From NCBI RefSeq assembly GCF_900156805.1, contig NZ_FTOQ01000002.1:558001-622000 (forward strand): a stretch of 64,000 nucleotides of DNA. Direction: 5' to 3'. Positions 48,857 through 57,910 of the stretch are shown piece after piece. How positions within the stretch are numbered: position 1 is the first letter of the stretch; every line of letters starts with the position of its first letter. The notes below the pieces were generated by a model. The model did not search any database. It saw only the letters and a list, made by a program, of their open reading frames with translations, and was not told the DNA's origin. Source of the DNA: Roseivivax lentus. GTDB lineage: Bacteria; Pseudomonadota; Alphaproteobacteria; Rhodobacterales; Rhodobacteraceae. The position numbers and the translations under genes are program-made.

Positions 48857-49723
48857 TCAGGCGGATTTCGGAACGCTCGTGCGCTGCTCCCGCTCGAGCG
48901 CGGAGAAGCAGGACATGATCCAGTCCACGACCCGGCGCATGACCGGATCGGAGCGGCGCGTCTCGTGGTACATCACCCAGAATTCCGCCGGATAGGACGG
49001 CATCGACTGGTCGAGATAGGTCAGTTCCGGATCGCGCAACGCCATGATATCGGGCAGGGGGCCGGGCAATCCGGTCGCGTGCACGAGCGCGTTGACGGCG
49101 GCGAAATTCTCCACCCGGACGCGGGGCGGGCGGCGGAACCGCTCGAATCCCATCTGCTGCGCGGGGACGTTCTCGAAGGTCTCCGACAGCCCGATCCAGT
49201 CGTCGAGCGCGCTGTCCGCCGAGACGGTGCGGAAGAAGTTGAAGTTCAGCGTGCCGGCTTTCCGGGTCATGATGCGCCCGGCTTCCGGGGCGCCCATCTG
49301 CACCACGATGTCGTGCTCGCCCAGCCCTTCGCGCAGAAGCCTGTCGCTGAAGGTCAGCGTTATCCCGTTCAACTCATTGAGGGATCTGGCGTAGCCCGGC
49401 ACCAGCACCTGGGTCGTGACGATCTGCGGCGCGCCGAGGCTGATCGCGGCCTCGGTGAACGGATTTTCCAGATCCCGGGCATTGAGCGTGCTCTGCAATT
49501 CGCCGTCGAAGGTCTGCGCAAGCTCGATCAGCTTGGTCACCGAGGGCGAGGGCTGCCAGCCCGACGCGGTCTTGACGAAGGCCGCTTCGCCCAGCGTCTC
49601 CGACAGGCGGTCGATCCGACGCGACACGGTCGCGGTGTTCGTGCCGAGCATCTTCGCCGCGGCGGTCATTGTCCCGGTGCGCGACAGCGCCACGAGAAAT
49701 CTCAGGTCGTCCCAATTGTCCAT
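48857..49723 (-). CDS. LysR-type transcription regulator
   Basis: A 288-residue LysR regulator. The N-terminal helix-turn-helix is GTMTAAAKMLGTNTATVSRRIDRL; the C-terminal effector part is more divergent. The start at 49723 (MDNWDDLRF) matches the family; an upstream GTG/ATG run to 49798 adds residues without similarity. No divergent gene is paired with it: the next gene upstream, gyrA, is on the same strand and ends 175 nt away. Target unknown. Confidence 0.85.
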   Translation of the reverse strand: MDNWDDLRFLVALSRTGTMTAAAKMLGTNTATVSRRIDRLSETLGEAAFVKTASGWQPSPSVTKLIELAQTFDGELQSTLNARDLENPFTEAAISLGAPQIVTTQVLVPGYARSLNELNGITLTFSDRLLREGLGEHDIVVQMGAPEAGRIMTRKAGTLNFNFFRTVSADSALDDWIGLSETFENVPAQQMGFERFRRPPRVRVENFAAVNALVHATGLPGPLPDIMALRDPELTYLDQSMPSYPAEFWVMYHETRRSDPVMRRVVDWIMSCFSALEREQRTSVPKSA

Positions 49724-49898
49724 CTCGTCCCACCATCCGCGATGCCGACAGGTCCCGGCGACAGGCGCGGCTCCGGGTCGGGACTGCGCATCCGGCATCG
49801 GCGTCTTCCGAACCGCCGCATTCGAAAAAGGTAAATGCGAAATTGCGCATGCGCAATACGGTTCGGAATTGCCGTGCGGGAAGGTCGCGCAGTCCGAC

Positions 49899-52664
49899 TC
49901 AGCTCTCGTCCGGGTCGTCTCCGTCGGAATCGGCGATCAGCCCGACCTCATCCTCCGGTTGATCAGCGATCCAGGCCACCGAGACGACCTCCTCGCCCTT
50001 GGCGGTGTTGAACACCCGCACGCCGCCCGCGGAGCGGGACCGGAACGAGATGCCTTCGACCGGCACGCGGATCGACTGGCCCTTCGAGGTGGCCAGCATG
50101 ATCTGGTCGTCGAGATCGACCGGGAAGCAGGCCACGACCGGCCCGCCGCGCATCGCCTTGTCCATCGCCTGCACGCCCATGCCGCCGCGTCCGCGGATCG
50201 GGTAATCGTGGCTGGAGCTGAGCTTGCCCGCGCCCTCGCGGGTGATGGTCAGGATCAGGTTCTCCGCTGCCGACATCTCGGCGTAGAGCTCGGTCGAGAA
50301 GTTGGGATCGGCGACCACGCCCTCCTCGTCGCCGGCCTCGGCCTCGTCCGACAGGCCCGCCATGGCGCGGCGCATCTTGAGATAGGCGGTGCGTTCCTCG
50401 GGCGTGTAGCGCGAATGGCGGATCACCGCCATGGACACCACATGATCGTCGCCCGAAAGCTTGATGCCCCGGACGCCAGTGGATTTCCGGCCCTTGAAGA
50501 CCCGCACATCGGTGGTGCGGAAGCGGATCGCGCGGCCCGAATCCGTGACCAGCATGATGTCGTCATCCTCGGACGCGATGCGCGCATTCACGAGGCTCAC
50601 GCCCTCGCTCAGATCCATCGCGATCTTGCCGTTCCGCTTGACGTTGGTGAAGTCCGACAGCGCGTTGCGGCGCACATCGCCCGCCGAGGTGGCGAAGACG
50701 ATCTGCAGATCGTCCCAGTCTTCCTCGTCACGGTCCACCGGCATGATCGCGGCGATCGACACGCCCGTCGGAATCGGCAGGATGTTGACGATGGCCTTGC
50801 CCTTCGAGGTGCGCCCGCCCAGGGGCAGACGCCAGGTCTTGAGCTTGTAGACCATGCCTTCTGTGGTGAAGACCAGAAGCTGCGTGTGGGTGTTGGCGAC
50901 GAAGAGCGTGGTGACCGCGTCGTCATCCTTGAGCGTGCCGCCCGACAAGCCCTTGCCGCCGCGCTTCTGCGACCGGAAATCCGCAAGCGGCGTGCGCTTG
51001 ATGTAACCGCCGGCGGTCACGGTGACGACCATGTCCTGACGCTCGATCAGGTCCTCGTCCTCCATGTCGCCCGACCAGTCGACGATCTCGGTCCGGCGCG
51101 GCACGGCGAAGAGCTCTTTCACCTCGCGCAGCTCGTCGGAGATGATCCCCATGATCCGCTCGCGGCTGCCGAGGATCTCCAGGTATTCCTTGATCTTGCC
51201 CGCCAGCTCCTCGAGCTCGTCGGTCACTTCCTTCACGCCGAGCTGCGTCAGGCGCTGCAGCCGCAGCTCGAGGATCGCGCGCGCCTGCGCCTCGGAAAGG
51301 TTGTAGGTGCCGTCGTCGTTCATCGTGTGCGTCGGATCGTCGATCAGCCGGATGAAGGGCGCGATCTCGCCCGCGGGCCAGCGCCGGGTCATCAGCTTCT
51401 CGCGCGCCTCGGCGGCGTCCTGGCTGGCGCGGATGGTGGCCACCACCTCGTCGACGTTCGACACCGCGACCGCGAGGCCGCAGAGGATGTGGCTGCGCTC
51501 GCGCGCCTTCCGGAGCAGATAGGCGGTGCGCCGCGCCACGACATCCTCGCGGAAGTCGATGAAGGACGTGAGGAAGCGCCGCAGCGTCAGCTGCTCGGGC
51601 TTGCCGCCATTGAGCGCCAGCATGTTGCAGCCGAAATAGGTCTGCATCGGGGTGAAGCGGAAGAGCTGGTTCAGCACCACGTCGGGCGTCGCGTCGCGCT
51701 TCAGCTCGACCACGACGCGCACGCCGTTGCGGTCGCTCTCGTCCTGCACATGGGCGATGCCCTCGATCTTCTTGTCGCGCGCGGCCTCGGCGATCTTCTC
51801 GATCATCGCGGACTTGTTCACCTGGTAGGGGATCTCGTCGATGACGATGGCATAGCGATCCTTGCGCAGCTCCTCGATCCGGGTCTTGGAGCGCACGATG
51901 ACCGAGCCGCGTCCCTCGAGGTAAGCCTTCCGCGCGCCCGAGCGGCCCAGCATGATGCCGCCGGTGGGGAAATCGGGGCCAGGGATATACTCGATCAGCG
52001 CCTCGGAGCTCAGATCCGGCTCGTCGATCAGCGCCAGCGTCGCGTCGATCACCTCGCCCAGATTGTGCGGAGGGATGTTGGTGGCCATGCCGACGGCGAT
52101 ACCGCCCGCACCGTTGACCAGCATGTTCGGAAAGCGCGCGGGCAGGACCGTGGGTTCGCGGTCCTTGCCGTCGTAATTATCCTGGAAATCGACCGTGTCC
52201 TTGTCGATATCCGCCAGCACATAGGCCGCGGGCTTGTCCATGCGCACTTCGGTGTAGCGCATGGCCGCGGGGTTGTCCCCGTCCATGGAGCCGAAATTGC
52301 CCTGGCCGTCCAGCAGCGGCAACGACATGGAGAAATCCTGTGCCATCCGCACCAGCGCGTCGTAGATCGCGCTGTCGCCATGCGGGTGATACTTGCCCAT
52401 CACGTCGCCCACGGGGCGGGCGGATTTGCGGTAGGACTTGTCATGCGTGTTGCCGGTCTCGTGCATCGCGTAGAGGATGCGCCGGTGCACCGGCTTCAGA
52501 CCGTCGCGCAGGTCCGGAATCGCGCGGCTCACGATCACCGACATGGCATAATCGAGATAGGAGGATTTCATCTCCTGCTCGATCGAGATCGAGGGGCCGG
52601 TCTTCGGCGCCGGCGGAGGCGGCATATCGTCTGCGTTTTCAGGGGGTTCGGGCGTATCGGTCAC
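49899..52664 (-). CDS. gyrA: DNA gyrase subunit A
   Basis: A 921-residue GyrA. Catalytic Tyr is Y137 (AAMRYTEV); the quinolone region [10 protein letters not shown] has S98 and D102, the drug-sensitive residues equivalent to E. coli S83 and D87. The GyrA box (QKRGGKG) opens the C-terminal beta-pinwheel at about 560, and the tail is acidic. The start is GTG 52664 with a weak ribosome site. The DNA opposite this gene carries a long open frame that is not real. Confidence 0.97.
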   Translation of the reverse strand: MTDTPEPPENADDMPPPPAPKTGPSISIEQEMKSSYLDYAMSVIVSRAIPDLRDGLKPVHRRILYAMHETGNTHDKSYRKSARPVGDVMGKYHPHGDSAIYDALVRMAQDFSMSLPLLDGQGNFGSMDGDNPAAMRYTEVRMDKPAAYVLADIDKDTVDFQDNYDGKDREPTVLPARFPNMLVNGAGGIAVGMATNIPPHNLGEVIDATLALIDEPDLSSEALIEYIPGPDFPTGGIMLGRSGARKAYLEGRGSVIVRSKTRIEELRKDRYAIVIDEIPYQVNKSAMIEKIAEAARDKKIEGIAHVQDESDRNGVRVVVELKRDATPDVVLNQLFRFTPMQTYFGCNMLALNGGKPEQLTLRRFLTSFIDFREDVVARRTAYLLRKARERSHILCGLAVAVSNVDEVVATIRASQDAAEAREKLMTRRWPAGEIAPFIRLIDDPTHTMNDDGTYNLSEAQARAILELRLQRLTQLGVKEVTDELEELAGKIKEYLEILGSRERIMGIISDELREVKELFAVPRRTEIVDWSGDMEDEDLIERQDMVVTVTAGGYIKRTPLADFRSQKRGGKGLSGGTLKDDDAVTTLFVANTHTQLLVFTTEGMVYKLKTWRLPLGGRTSKGKAIVNILPIPTGVSIAAIMPVDRDEEDWDDLQIVFATSAGDVRRNALSDFTNVKRNGKIAMDLSEGVSLVNARIASEDDDIMLVTDSGRAIRFRTTDVRVFKGRKSTGVRGIKLSGDDHVVSMAVIRHSRYTPEERTAYLKMRRAMAGLSDEAEAGDEEGVVADPNFSTELYAEMSAAENLILTITREGAGKLSSSHDYPIRGRGGMGVQAMDKAMRGGPVVACFPVDLDDQIMLATSKGQSIRVPVEGISFRSRSAGGVRVFNTAKGEEVVSVAWIADQPEDEVGLIADSDGDDPDES

Positions 52665-52859
52665 GGGTAGGTCCGCCTGTCGTTTTTCTATATGTTGTTG
52701 CCGGGACTATAACAGAACGCAAGAGAGAGGCGCAATGCCGGAGCCGCCCGGCGCGCGGATTGGCAGCCATCGGGGCGCATTGATAACAACCTGTTTTTGT
52801 TGATTTTTAATGAAGATCGGGCAGGATTCTCCTCCGAGGCAAACGAGGAGAAAAACACG

Positions 52860-53129
52860 ATGCCGCAAAGCGAGACGGAGTTGATGCTCAAGGGCTACGG
52901 TCTGACCACGGCCGAGATCTTCTATCGCATGCCGGATTACCGGAATGTGCTCAACACGTTCGTCTGGCAGGATTACGACCTGGCGCCGGATCACCCCAAG
53001 CTCTTCGACTTCATCGACTTCTGGCAATCCGAGATCGAGGGCCCGCTGCATTCGGTGCGCTTCACCCACCGCAAGATGATCTCGCCCGGGGAATGGCGCC
53101 ATATCACCGGGGAGTTTTCCTACCACTAG
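52860..53129 (+). CDS. usg: Usg family protein
   Basis: An 89-residue protein matching the short alphaproteobacterial Usg family, first named for lying upstream of a trp gene in Caulobacter. The pattern LKGYGLTTAEIFYRMPDYRN then LNTFVWQDYD and FIDFWQSEIEGPLHSV is highly conserved. GAGGAG precedes ATG 52860. It is divergent from gyrA with a 195-nt A/T-richer gap. Biochemical function unknown; no trp gene is nearby here. Confidence 0.85.
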   Translation: MPQSETELMLKGYGLTTAEIFYRMPDYRNVLNTFVWQDYDLAPDHPKLFDFIDFWQSEIEGPLHSVRFTHRKMISPGEWRHITGEFSYH

Positions 53130-53154
53130 GGGACGGGCAAGGGCGCGGCCCCCC

Positions 53155-53242
53155 TCACGATCGGACCGAAAATACCTCCGGGGGTTCGGGGGCGGAGCCC
53201 CCGACGGATCGGCGCGGGCTTGTCCCGCGTCGATCCGATCAG
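53155..53242 (+). repeat. Dispersed palindromic element with altered second stem
   Basis: Same three-part order as the others: core CGGACCGAAAATACCTCCGG, a second hairpin that here is TCGGGGGC-GGA-GCCCCCGA instead of TGGAGGC/GCCTCCA, and the long hairpin ending GTCGATCCGATCAG. The stem changed on both sides, keeping pairing. Its last bases include the stop codon of the convergent UbiH-family gene (TCA at 53239-53241). Confidence 0.85.
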
Positions 53243-54426
53243 CGCGCCTTCGCCCCGAGGCCGAGCTCCATGACCGACCGGCGCACCGGTGCAAGGTCGT
53301 GCAGCAGGCTCAATCCCCGCGACCGCGCGGCCTGCAGCACCGGCGCGCCCTGCATCGAGGCGCGGTTCAGCGCGGAAATGCCGGACATGCGCAGGTGGAT
53401 ATCGGGGCCGCGAGCCTTCTCGTAGGCGTCCAGCATGGGCTGGTCGCCCAGCCGTTCCGGCGCCGCGACCGCGAGGTCGAGCAGCGTCTCGAGATCGCGC
53501 AGCGACATGTTCAGCCCCTGCGCGCCGATGGGCGGCATGACATGCGCGGCCTCGGCGACAAGCGCGAGGCGCTGGGCGGTCAGCCGGTCTGCGCCCTGCG
53601 TGATGATTGGCCAGAGATTGCGCTTCGAGGCCAGACGTAGCGGCCCGTACAGCCCCGCGGAGCGGTCGGTCATCTCGGCCTCGAACGTCGCCACGTCGAG
53701 CGCCGCGCGCCGCTCGGCGGCGCGGGCCTCCATCATCCAGACCACCGCCGAGGACGGACGCCCGTCGTGATCGGGCAGCGGCACCAGCGTGAAGGGGCCG
53801 CCCGCGCGATGGACCTCGGTCGAGACATTGCCGTGCGGGGCGTCATGCGTGACCGCGAAGGCGAGCGCCTTCTGGCAGTAGCGCGTGGTCTTCACGCCGA
53901 TGCCCGCCGCCTGCCGCATTGGCGAGCCGCGCCCGTCGGCGGCGATGACCAGCCGCACCTTCACGCGGCTGCCGTCCGACAGCCCGACCCGCGCCTCGCC
54001 GGTGCGGGTGAAGAGCGACGTGGTCGCGGTGCCGGGGCGGTAATCGACGCCCGGCATGGCACCGAGCGCCGCCGCCATCTCGCGCCGCAGCAGCCAGTTC
54101 GGCAGGTTCCATCCGAAGGGCAGGTCCGAGATGTCGGAGGCGTCGAAATCGCGCGTGACGGGCGGCGACTGGCTGGCATCGGCGATGCGCATCACCTGCA
54201 AGGGCGTCGCGTGGTCCGCCAGCCTGTCCCACAATCCCGCCCGGTCGAGAAAGGCGCGCGCGGGCTGCAGGAAGGCGGTGGTGCGCAGATCGGCGCCCTC
54301 GGCGTCGCGCTCGGTGACCGGGGGCGCCGGATCGACGATCAGCACCGAGAAGCCCGCGCGCCCGAACGCCGCCGCCGCAGTCATCCCGGCGATCCCGCCG
54401 CCCGAAATCAGGATATCGAAGTCCAT
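53239..54426 (-). CDS. UbiH/Coq6-family FAD monooxygenase
   Basis: A 395-residue flavoprotein hydroxylase, probably one of the ubiquinone ring hydroxylases (UbiH/UbiL type). Rossmann motif SGGGIAGMTAA at 8-18, the DG motif in IAADGRGSPMRQ, and the second FAD motif region HVMPPIGAQGLNMSLRDLETL. The usual GD before AAH is replaced by AE. The gene ends inside a dispersed palindromic element. The product site (C1, C5 or C6) cannot be read from sequence. Confidence 0.87.
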   Translation of the reverse strand: MDFDILISGGGIAGMTAAAAFGRAGFSVLIVDPAPPVTERDAEGADLRTTAFLQPARAFLDRAGLWDRLADHATPLQVMRIADASQSPPVTRDFDASDISDLPFGWNLPNWLLRREMAAALGAMPGVDYRPGTATTSLFTRTGEARVGLSDGSRVKVRLVIAADGRGSPMRQAAGIGVKTTRYCQKALAFAVTHDAPHGNVSTEVHRAGGPFTLVPLPDHDGRPSSAVVWMMEARAAERRAALDVATFEAEMTDRSAGLYGPLRLASKRNLWPIITQGADRLTAQRLALVAEAAHVMPPIGAQGLNMSLRDLETLLDLAVAAPERLGDQPMLDAYEKARGPDIHLRMSGISALNRASMQGAPVLQAARSRGLSLLHDLAPVRRSVMELGLGAKAR

Positions 54427-54519
54427 TCGTGACGCCTCCTTCGGGTCTTCGCGTCCAAAGATGGGGCGGGCGGGCCGCCCGTGCCAGTGGGCGCTTGGTC
54501 GCGGCAGCCCCGCGCGCGG

Positions 54520-55161
54520 CTAGAGCACGCGCGACAGGAACTCCGACAGATCGTCGGTATGGTGGTGGATATGCGGCGCCGGCCGGGCCTCGGGGGCGAC
54601 GTGGATCGTGCGCATGCCCATCGCATGCGGCGCCGCGAGGTTGCGCGGCTCGTCCTCGAACATCGCCGCGCGCGCGGTGTCGGTGCCGTCCTTGGCGAAG
54701 ACCCGCTCGAAGGCGGTGCGCTCGGGTTTCGGGGCGAAGCCCGCGTGCTCGACGCCGTAGATCGCGTCGAAAAGCCCCGTGAGCCCGCGCGCCTCAAGCA
54801 CCCGCGACGCATAGGGCGCCGAGCCGTTGGTGTAGACGATGCGCCGCCCGGGCAGGGCGCCGATCCGCTCCGCCAGCACCGGATCGGGCGAAAGCGGCGC
54901 GAAGGAAATGTCGTGCACCTCATGCAGGTAGCCGTCCGGATCGACGCCATGCACCTGCATCAGCCCGGCCAGCGTGGTGCCGTATTCCGCCCAGTAGACC
55001 TTGCGCAGCCGGTTCGCCTCTTCGGCATCGACGGAGAGTTCGCGCATCACCCAATCGGTCATGCGCGTCTCGATCTGGTCGAAGAGCCGCGCCTCGGGCG
55101 GATAGAGCGTGTTGTCGAGGTCGAAGACCCAGTGGCGGATATGGGAAAAACTGTCGCGCAT
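54520..55161 (-). CDS. HAD-superfamily pyrimidine 5'-nucleotidase
   Basis: A 213-residue HAD phosphatase. Motif I is DLDNT with D14 and D16, motif II is YTNGS, the motif III lysine lies in APKPERT and motif IV is FEDEPRN. NTLYPPEARLFDQIE closely matches the SDT1/PYNP-type pyrimidine 5'-nucleotidases. It is divergent from the GntR regulator with a 99-nt gap, so it is a possible target of that regulator. Confidence 0.85.
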   Translation of the reverse strand: MRDSFSHIRHWVFDLDNTLYPPEARLFDQIETRMTDWVMRELSVDAEEANRLRKVYWAEYGTTLAGLMQVHGVDPDGYLHEVHDISFAPLSPDPVLAERIGALPGRRIVYTNGSAPYASRVLEARGLTGLFDAIYGVEHAGFAPKPERTAFERVFAKDGTDTARAAMFEDEPRNLAAPHAMGMRTIHVAPEARPAPHIHHHTDDLSEFLSRVL

Positions 55162-55232
55162 GGGGCTGAGCTAATGCGCGCGGCGGCCCGGGGCAATGGC
55201 TGGCTTGCCAGAGTGCTGCGAACCTGCGTATT

Positions 55233-55249
55233 TTTGTATTGCGTACAAA
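55233..55249 (+). promoter_or_regulatory. Palindromic operator before GntR gene
   Basis: TTTGTA-TTGCG-TACAAA, a 6-bp-arm palindrome 11 nt upstream of the GntR start codon. FadR-subfamily GntR proteins bind palindromes of the form TGTATACA, so this is a likely autoregulatory site, also placed to affect the divergent HAD gene. Confidence 0.6.
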
Positions 55250-55260
55250 GGAATACCGTC

Positions 55261-55905
55261 ATGCGAGACCGCGCCACCCCCAATCGCGACGCCTATTCGC
55301 TGATCCTCGAGGCGATCGACGTGGGCACCTTCAAGCCCGGCGACCGACTGGTGGAAAGCGATCTGGCGGAGCGTTTCGGCGTCTCGCGCACGCCCATCCG
55401 CGAGGCGCTGCAGCGCCTCGAGACGCAGTCGCTGCTGGCGCGCGACGGGCGCTCGCTGATCGTGGCCTCGCTCGATCACAACCAGATGGCCGAGCTTTAC
55501 GCGGTGCGCACCGAGCTCGAAGGGCTGGCCGCGCGGCTGGCCGCGCGCCACGCCACCGAGGAGGAGATCGCGGTGCTCGCCGACATGGTCGAGGAGGACC
55601 GCGCCCGGCTCGACGATCCCAAGGCGCTGGCGCGGGCGAACCGGCGGTTTCACAAGCAGATCCACCTGGCCTCGCACAACCGCTACCTCGTGCAGCAGCT
55701 CGACCTCGTGCACCGCTCCATGGCGCTGATGGCGACGACCTCGCTGGCGGCGGAGGGGCGCGGCACCCGCGCGCTCGAGGAACACGGCGCCATCGTCGAC
55801 GCGATCCGCCGCCGCGACGAAGAGGCCGCCTACAAGGCGCTCCGCGACCATATCTCGGTGGCCTTCGTCACGCGCCTGAAGCTCGACGCCGCCACCGAGC
55901 GCTGA
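55261..55905 (+). CDS. GntR-family (FadR/FCD) transcription regulator
   Basis: A 214-residue regulator: winged helix (LVESDLAERFGVSRTPIREALQRLE at about 30-54) and an all-helical FCD domain with the metal-binding pattern (RRFHKQIH, then H near EEHGAIVDAI and RDHISVAF). AAGGA precedes ATG 55261, and a palindromic operator lies immediately upstream. No metabolic operon is adjacent on its own strand; the divergent HAD nucleotidase is the only obvious candidate besides itself. Confidence 0.88.
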   Translation: MRDRATPNRDAYSLILEAIDVGTFKPGDRLVESDLAERFGVSRTPIREALQRLETQSLLARDGRSLIVASLDHNQMAELYAVRTELEGLAARLAARHATEEEIAVLADMVEEDRARLDDPKALARANRRFHKQIHLASHNRYLVQQLDLVHRSMALMATTSLAAEGRGTRALEEHGAIVDAIRRRDEEAAYKALRDHISVAFVTRLKLDAATER

Positions 55906-55957
55906 TCCGCCCGCAGCGCGCCGATTGATCCCGTCCAAGACGCCCGGTCCCGAAGGC

Positions 55958-57838
55958 TCAGTCCGGCACGCGATCCGCGTCGGGCCGGTCGGGGGCGGAA
56001 TGGCCGTGCTGGGTCTTGTCCCAGTGAAAGGGCCGGGTGACGAGTTCCCAGGCGGCGCGGTACATGGCGATCGTGCCCAGCGGAAAATACAGGATCAGCC
56101 CCGGCACCCAGGCCATCAGATGCGGATGCGGGCTGCGCGCCACGGCGATCAGGCCCGCGAGCACCGTCACCGCCTCGCCCGCGATGAAGATCGCGAAAAG
56201 CCCGGCCAGCGCCTCGGGCAACAGGAGCCCCGCCACCGGGTGCGGCGCGCCCGCAAGCAGCAGCCAGAAGGACCAGAGCACCGGCGCCAGCAGGAATTGC
56301 AGAAGCGTGCCGAGAAACAGGACCTGCACCGCGCCCGCGCGCCACGGCCCGAGATCGCGCACCAGCGCAGCCGGATCGCGGCTATGGGTGGCCCAGGTCA
56401 TGGCGTAGCCCTTGAGCCAGCGCGCGCGCTGCTTGATCCAGGGCCAGAGCCGGTTGTTGGCCTCTTCGCGGGTGACGGTCTGCACGATCTCCGTGCGAAA
56501 GCCGTGCCGCGCAAGGCGCAGGCCCAGATCGGCATCCTCGGTCACGTTGTGGGCGTCCCAGCCGCGCACCGCCTCGAGCGCCTCGCGCCGGAAGTAGACC
56601 GTCGTGCCGCCGAGCGGGATCGGCACGCCCAGCCGCGCGAGCCCCGGAAGGACCAGCCGGAACCAGGTGGCGTATTCGATGGCGAAGCAGCGCGACAGCC
56701 AGTTCGCGCGCGGATTGTAGAAATCGAGGATGCCCTGCAGGCAGGCCACCTCGGGCGGGGCGGTCTGGAAGCGCGCGACGACCCGTTCGATCTGGTCGAC
56801 CGCCGGGGCGTCCTCGGCATCCAGAATGCCGATCACGCTGCCCTTCGAAAAGCGCAGCGCGTAGTTCAGCGCGCGCGGCTTGGTGCGGATCGTGCCGCCC
56901 GGCACGACGATGGTGCGGACCCAGCCCGGCAGCTCTGCCGCGGCGAGAAGGCGGGCGGTCTCGGCGTCGATATCCTCGAGCACGAGCAGCACGGAGAGGC
57001 AGGATTTGGGATAGCTGAGCCGCCGCAGCCGCTCGACAAGGGCGCCCGCGATGGCCGCCTCGCGAAAGAGCGGCACGAGGATCGTCACATGGGGCAGGGG
57101 ATGCGTCGGCGGGCCGGGCAGGGGCACCGGTTTGCGGCTGGCGATGAGTGCGGCGAATTTCAGCGTCTGGGTGGCGATCAGCGTCACCACCGACAGCGCC
57201 AGAAGGGCCGCGAAGAAGCTGACCGGCGCCAGCGCCAGAAGCCCCACGCTGCCGATGGCGAGCGCGCTGGCGACGGCGACCCGCGCGGCGCCCGCATGGC
57301 CCAGGTCGCGGCAGGCCTCGGCATCGGGCACCGAGGTTTCGGCCTCTGCGATCAGCTGCTGTCCGTGGCGCTGGCCGATCTCCGCATGGATGTCGGTCTC
57401 CGAGGCGACGGCCATGACGACCGCGTACCCCGCCGCTTCCAGCCCGCCGCGCACCGCCTCGAAACCCTGCCGGGCCGTGGCCGCGACGACCAGCGTCGCC
57501 CCGATCCACATCCAGGGCAGGACGCCGTGGGTGATGCAGATCTCGGCCGACAGGATCCGGTCGAGCCCGCGATCGGGCGGATGTTCCTCGCGGTTGAGCG
57601 CCATGACCCCGTAGCGCCGCGCGAGCGTCGAGACGTATTCGCTCTCGTCCACGAGGTCCTGGGCCAGCAGCACATGGCGCAGCGGCGCGCCGGTCGCGAC
57701 CGCCTCGCCCAGGGCCTCCACCATCTGCGATGCGGAGACCTGGCGCGCGTCGACCATCAGACCCGCGACCGAGCGGCCGCGATCATCGACGCTGGCCGCG
57801 GGACGGCCCGGCTGGGATACGACCTTGCCCGAAAGCAT
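55958..57838 (-). CDS. Family 2 membrane glycosyltransferase with MshEN-like N-terminal domain
   Basis: A 626-residue protein. Residues about 25-165 resemble the N-terminal domain of type II secretion/pilus ATPases (GspE-N/MshEN), a fold known in some proteins to bind c-di-GMP. Two membrane helices follow (185-235), then a GT-A domain (250-480) with LDAED (339-343), TEDADLG (433-439) and Q470-RARW, the processive beta-glycosyltransferase pattern, then four C-terminal helices. It probably builds an exported polysaccharide. ATG 57838 has GGAG 8 nt upstream. A CtrA box lies 45 nt before the start. Confidence 0.82.
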   Translation of the reverse strand: MLSGKVVSQPGRPAASVDDRGRSVAGLMVDARQVSASQMVEALGEAVATGAPLRHVLLAQDLVDESEYVSTLARRYGVMALNREEHPPDRGLDRILSAEICITHGVLPWMWIGATLVVAATARQGFEAVRGGLEAAGYAVVMAVASETDIHAEIGQRHGQQLIAEAETSVPDAEACRDLGHAGAARVAVASALAIGSVGLLALAPVSFFAALLALSVVTLIATQTLKFAALIASRKPVPLPGPPTHPLPHVTILVPLFREAAIAGALVERLRRLSYPKSCLSVLLVLEDIDAETARLLAAAELPGWVRTIVVPGGTIRTKPRALNYALRFSKGSVIGILDAEDAPAVDQIERVVARFQTAPPEVACLQGILDFYNPRANWLSRCFAIEYATWFRLVLPGLARLGVPIPLGGTTVYFRREALEAVRGWDAHNVTEDADLGLRLARHGFRTEIVQTVTREEANNRLWPWIKQRARWLKGYAMTWATHSRDPAALVRDLGPWRAGAVQVLFLGTLLQFLLAPVLWSFWLLLAGAPHPVAGLLLPEALAGLFAIFIAGEAVTVLAGLIAVARSPHPHLMAWVPGLILYFPLGTIAMYRAAWELVTRPFHWDKTQHGHSAPDRPDADRVPD

Positions 57839-57882
57839 GCTGGTCTCCAATGTCTTTGGAGAACCAGTTACGCCTCAGAGGG

Positions 57883-57904
57883 TTAATGAGCGCTTAACGT
57901 TAAC
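57883..57904 (-). promoter_or_regulatory. CtrA binding box before glycosyltransferase gene
   Basis: TTAA-TGAGCGC-TTAAC at 57883-57898 is the full CtrA consensus TTAA-N7-TTAA, and a further GTTAAC follows at 57899-57904. It lies 45-66 nt upstream of the glycosyltransferase ATG, just past the carA stop. Confidence 0.7.
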
Positions 57905-57910
57905 CGGGTT

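Noticed and set aside
49416-52670. Open frame of 1084 codons on the plus strand
   Set aside because: Antisense to gyrA, His/Arg/Asp-rich with no recognisable fold.
55233-55249. FnrL (TTGAT-N4-ATCAA) site
   Set aside because: The palindrome is TTTGTA/TACAAA with a 5-nt spacer, which does not match FnrL; a GntR operator fits better.
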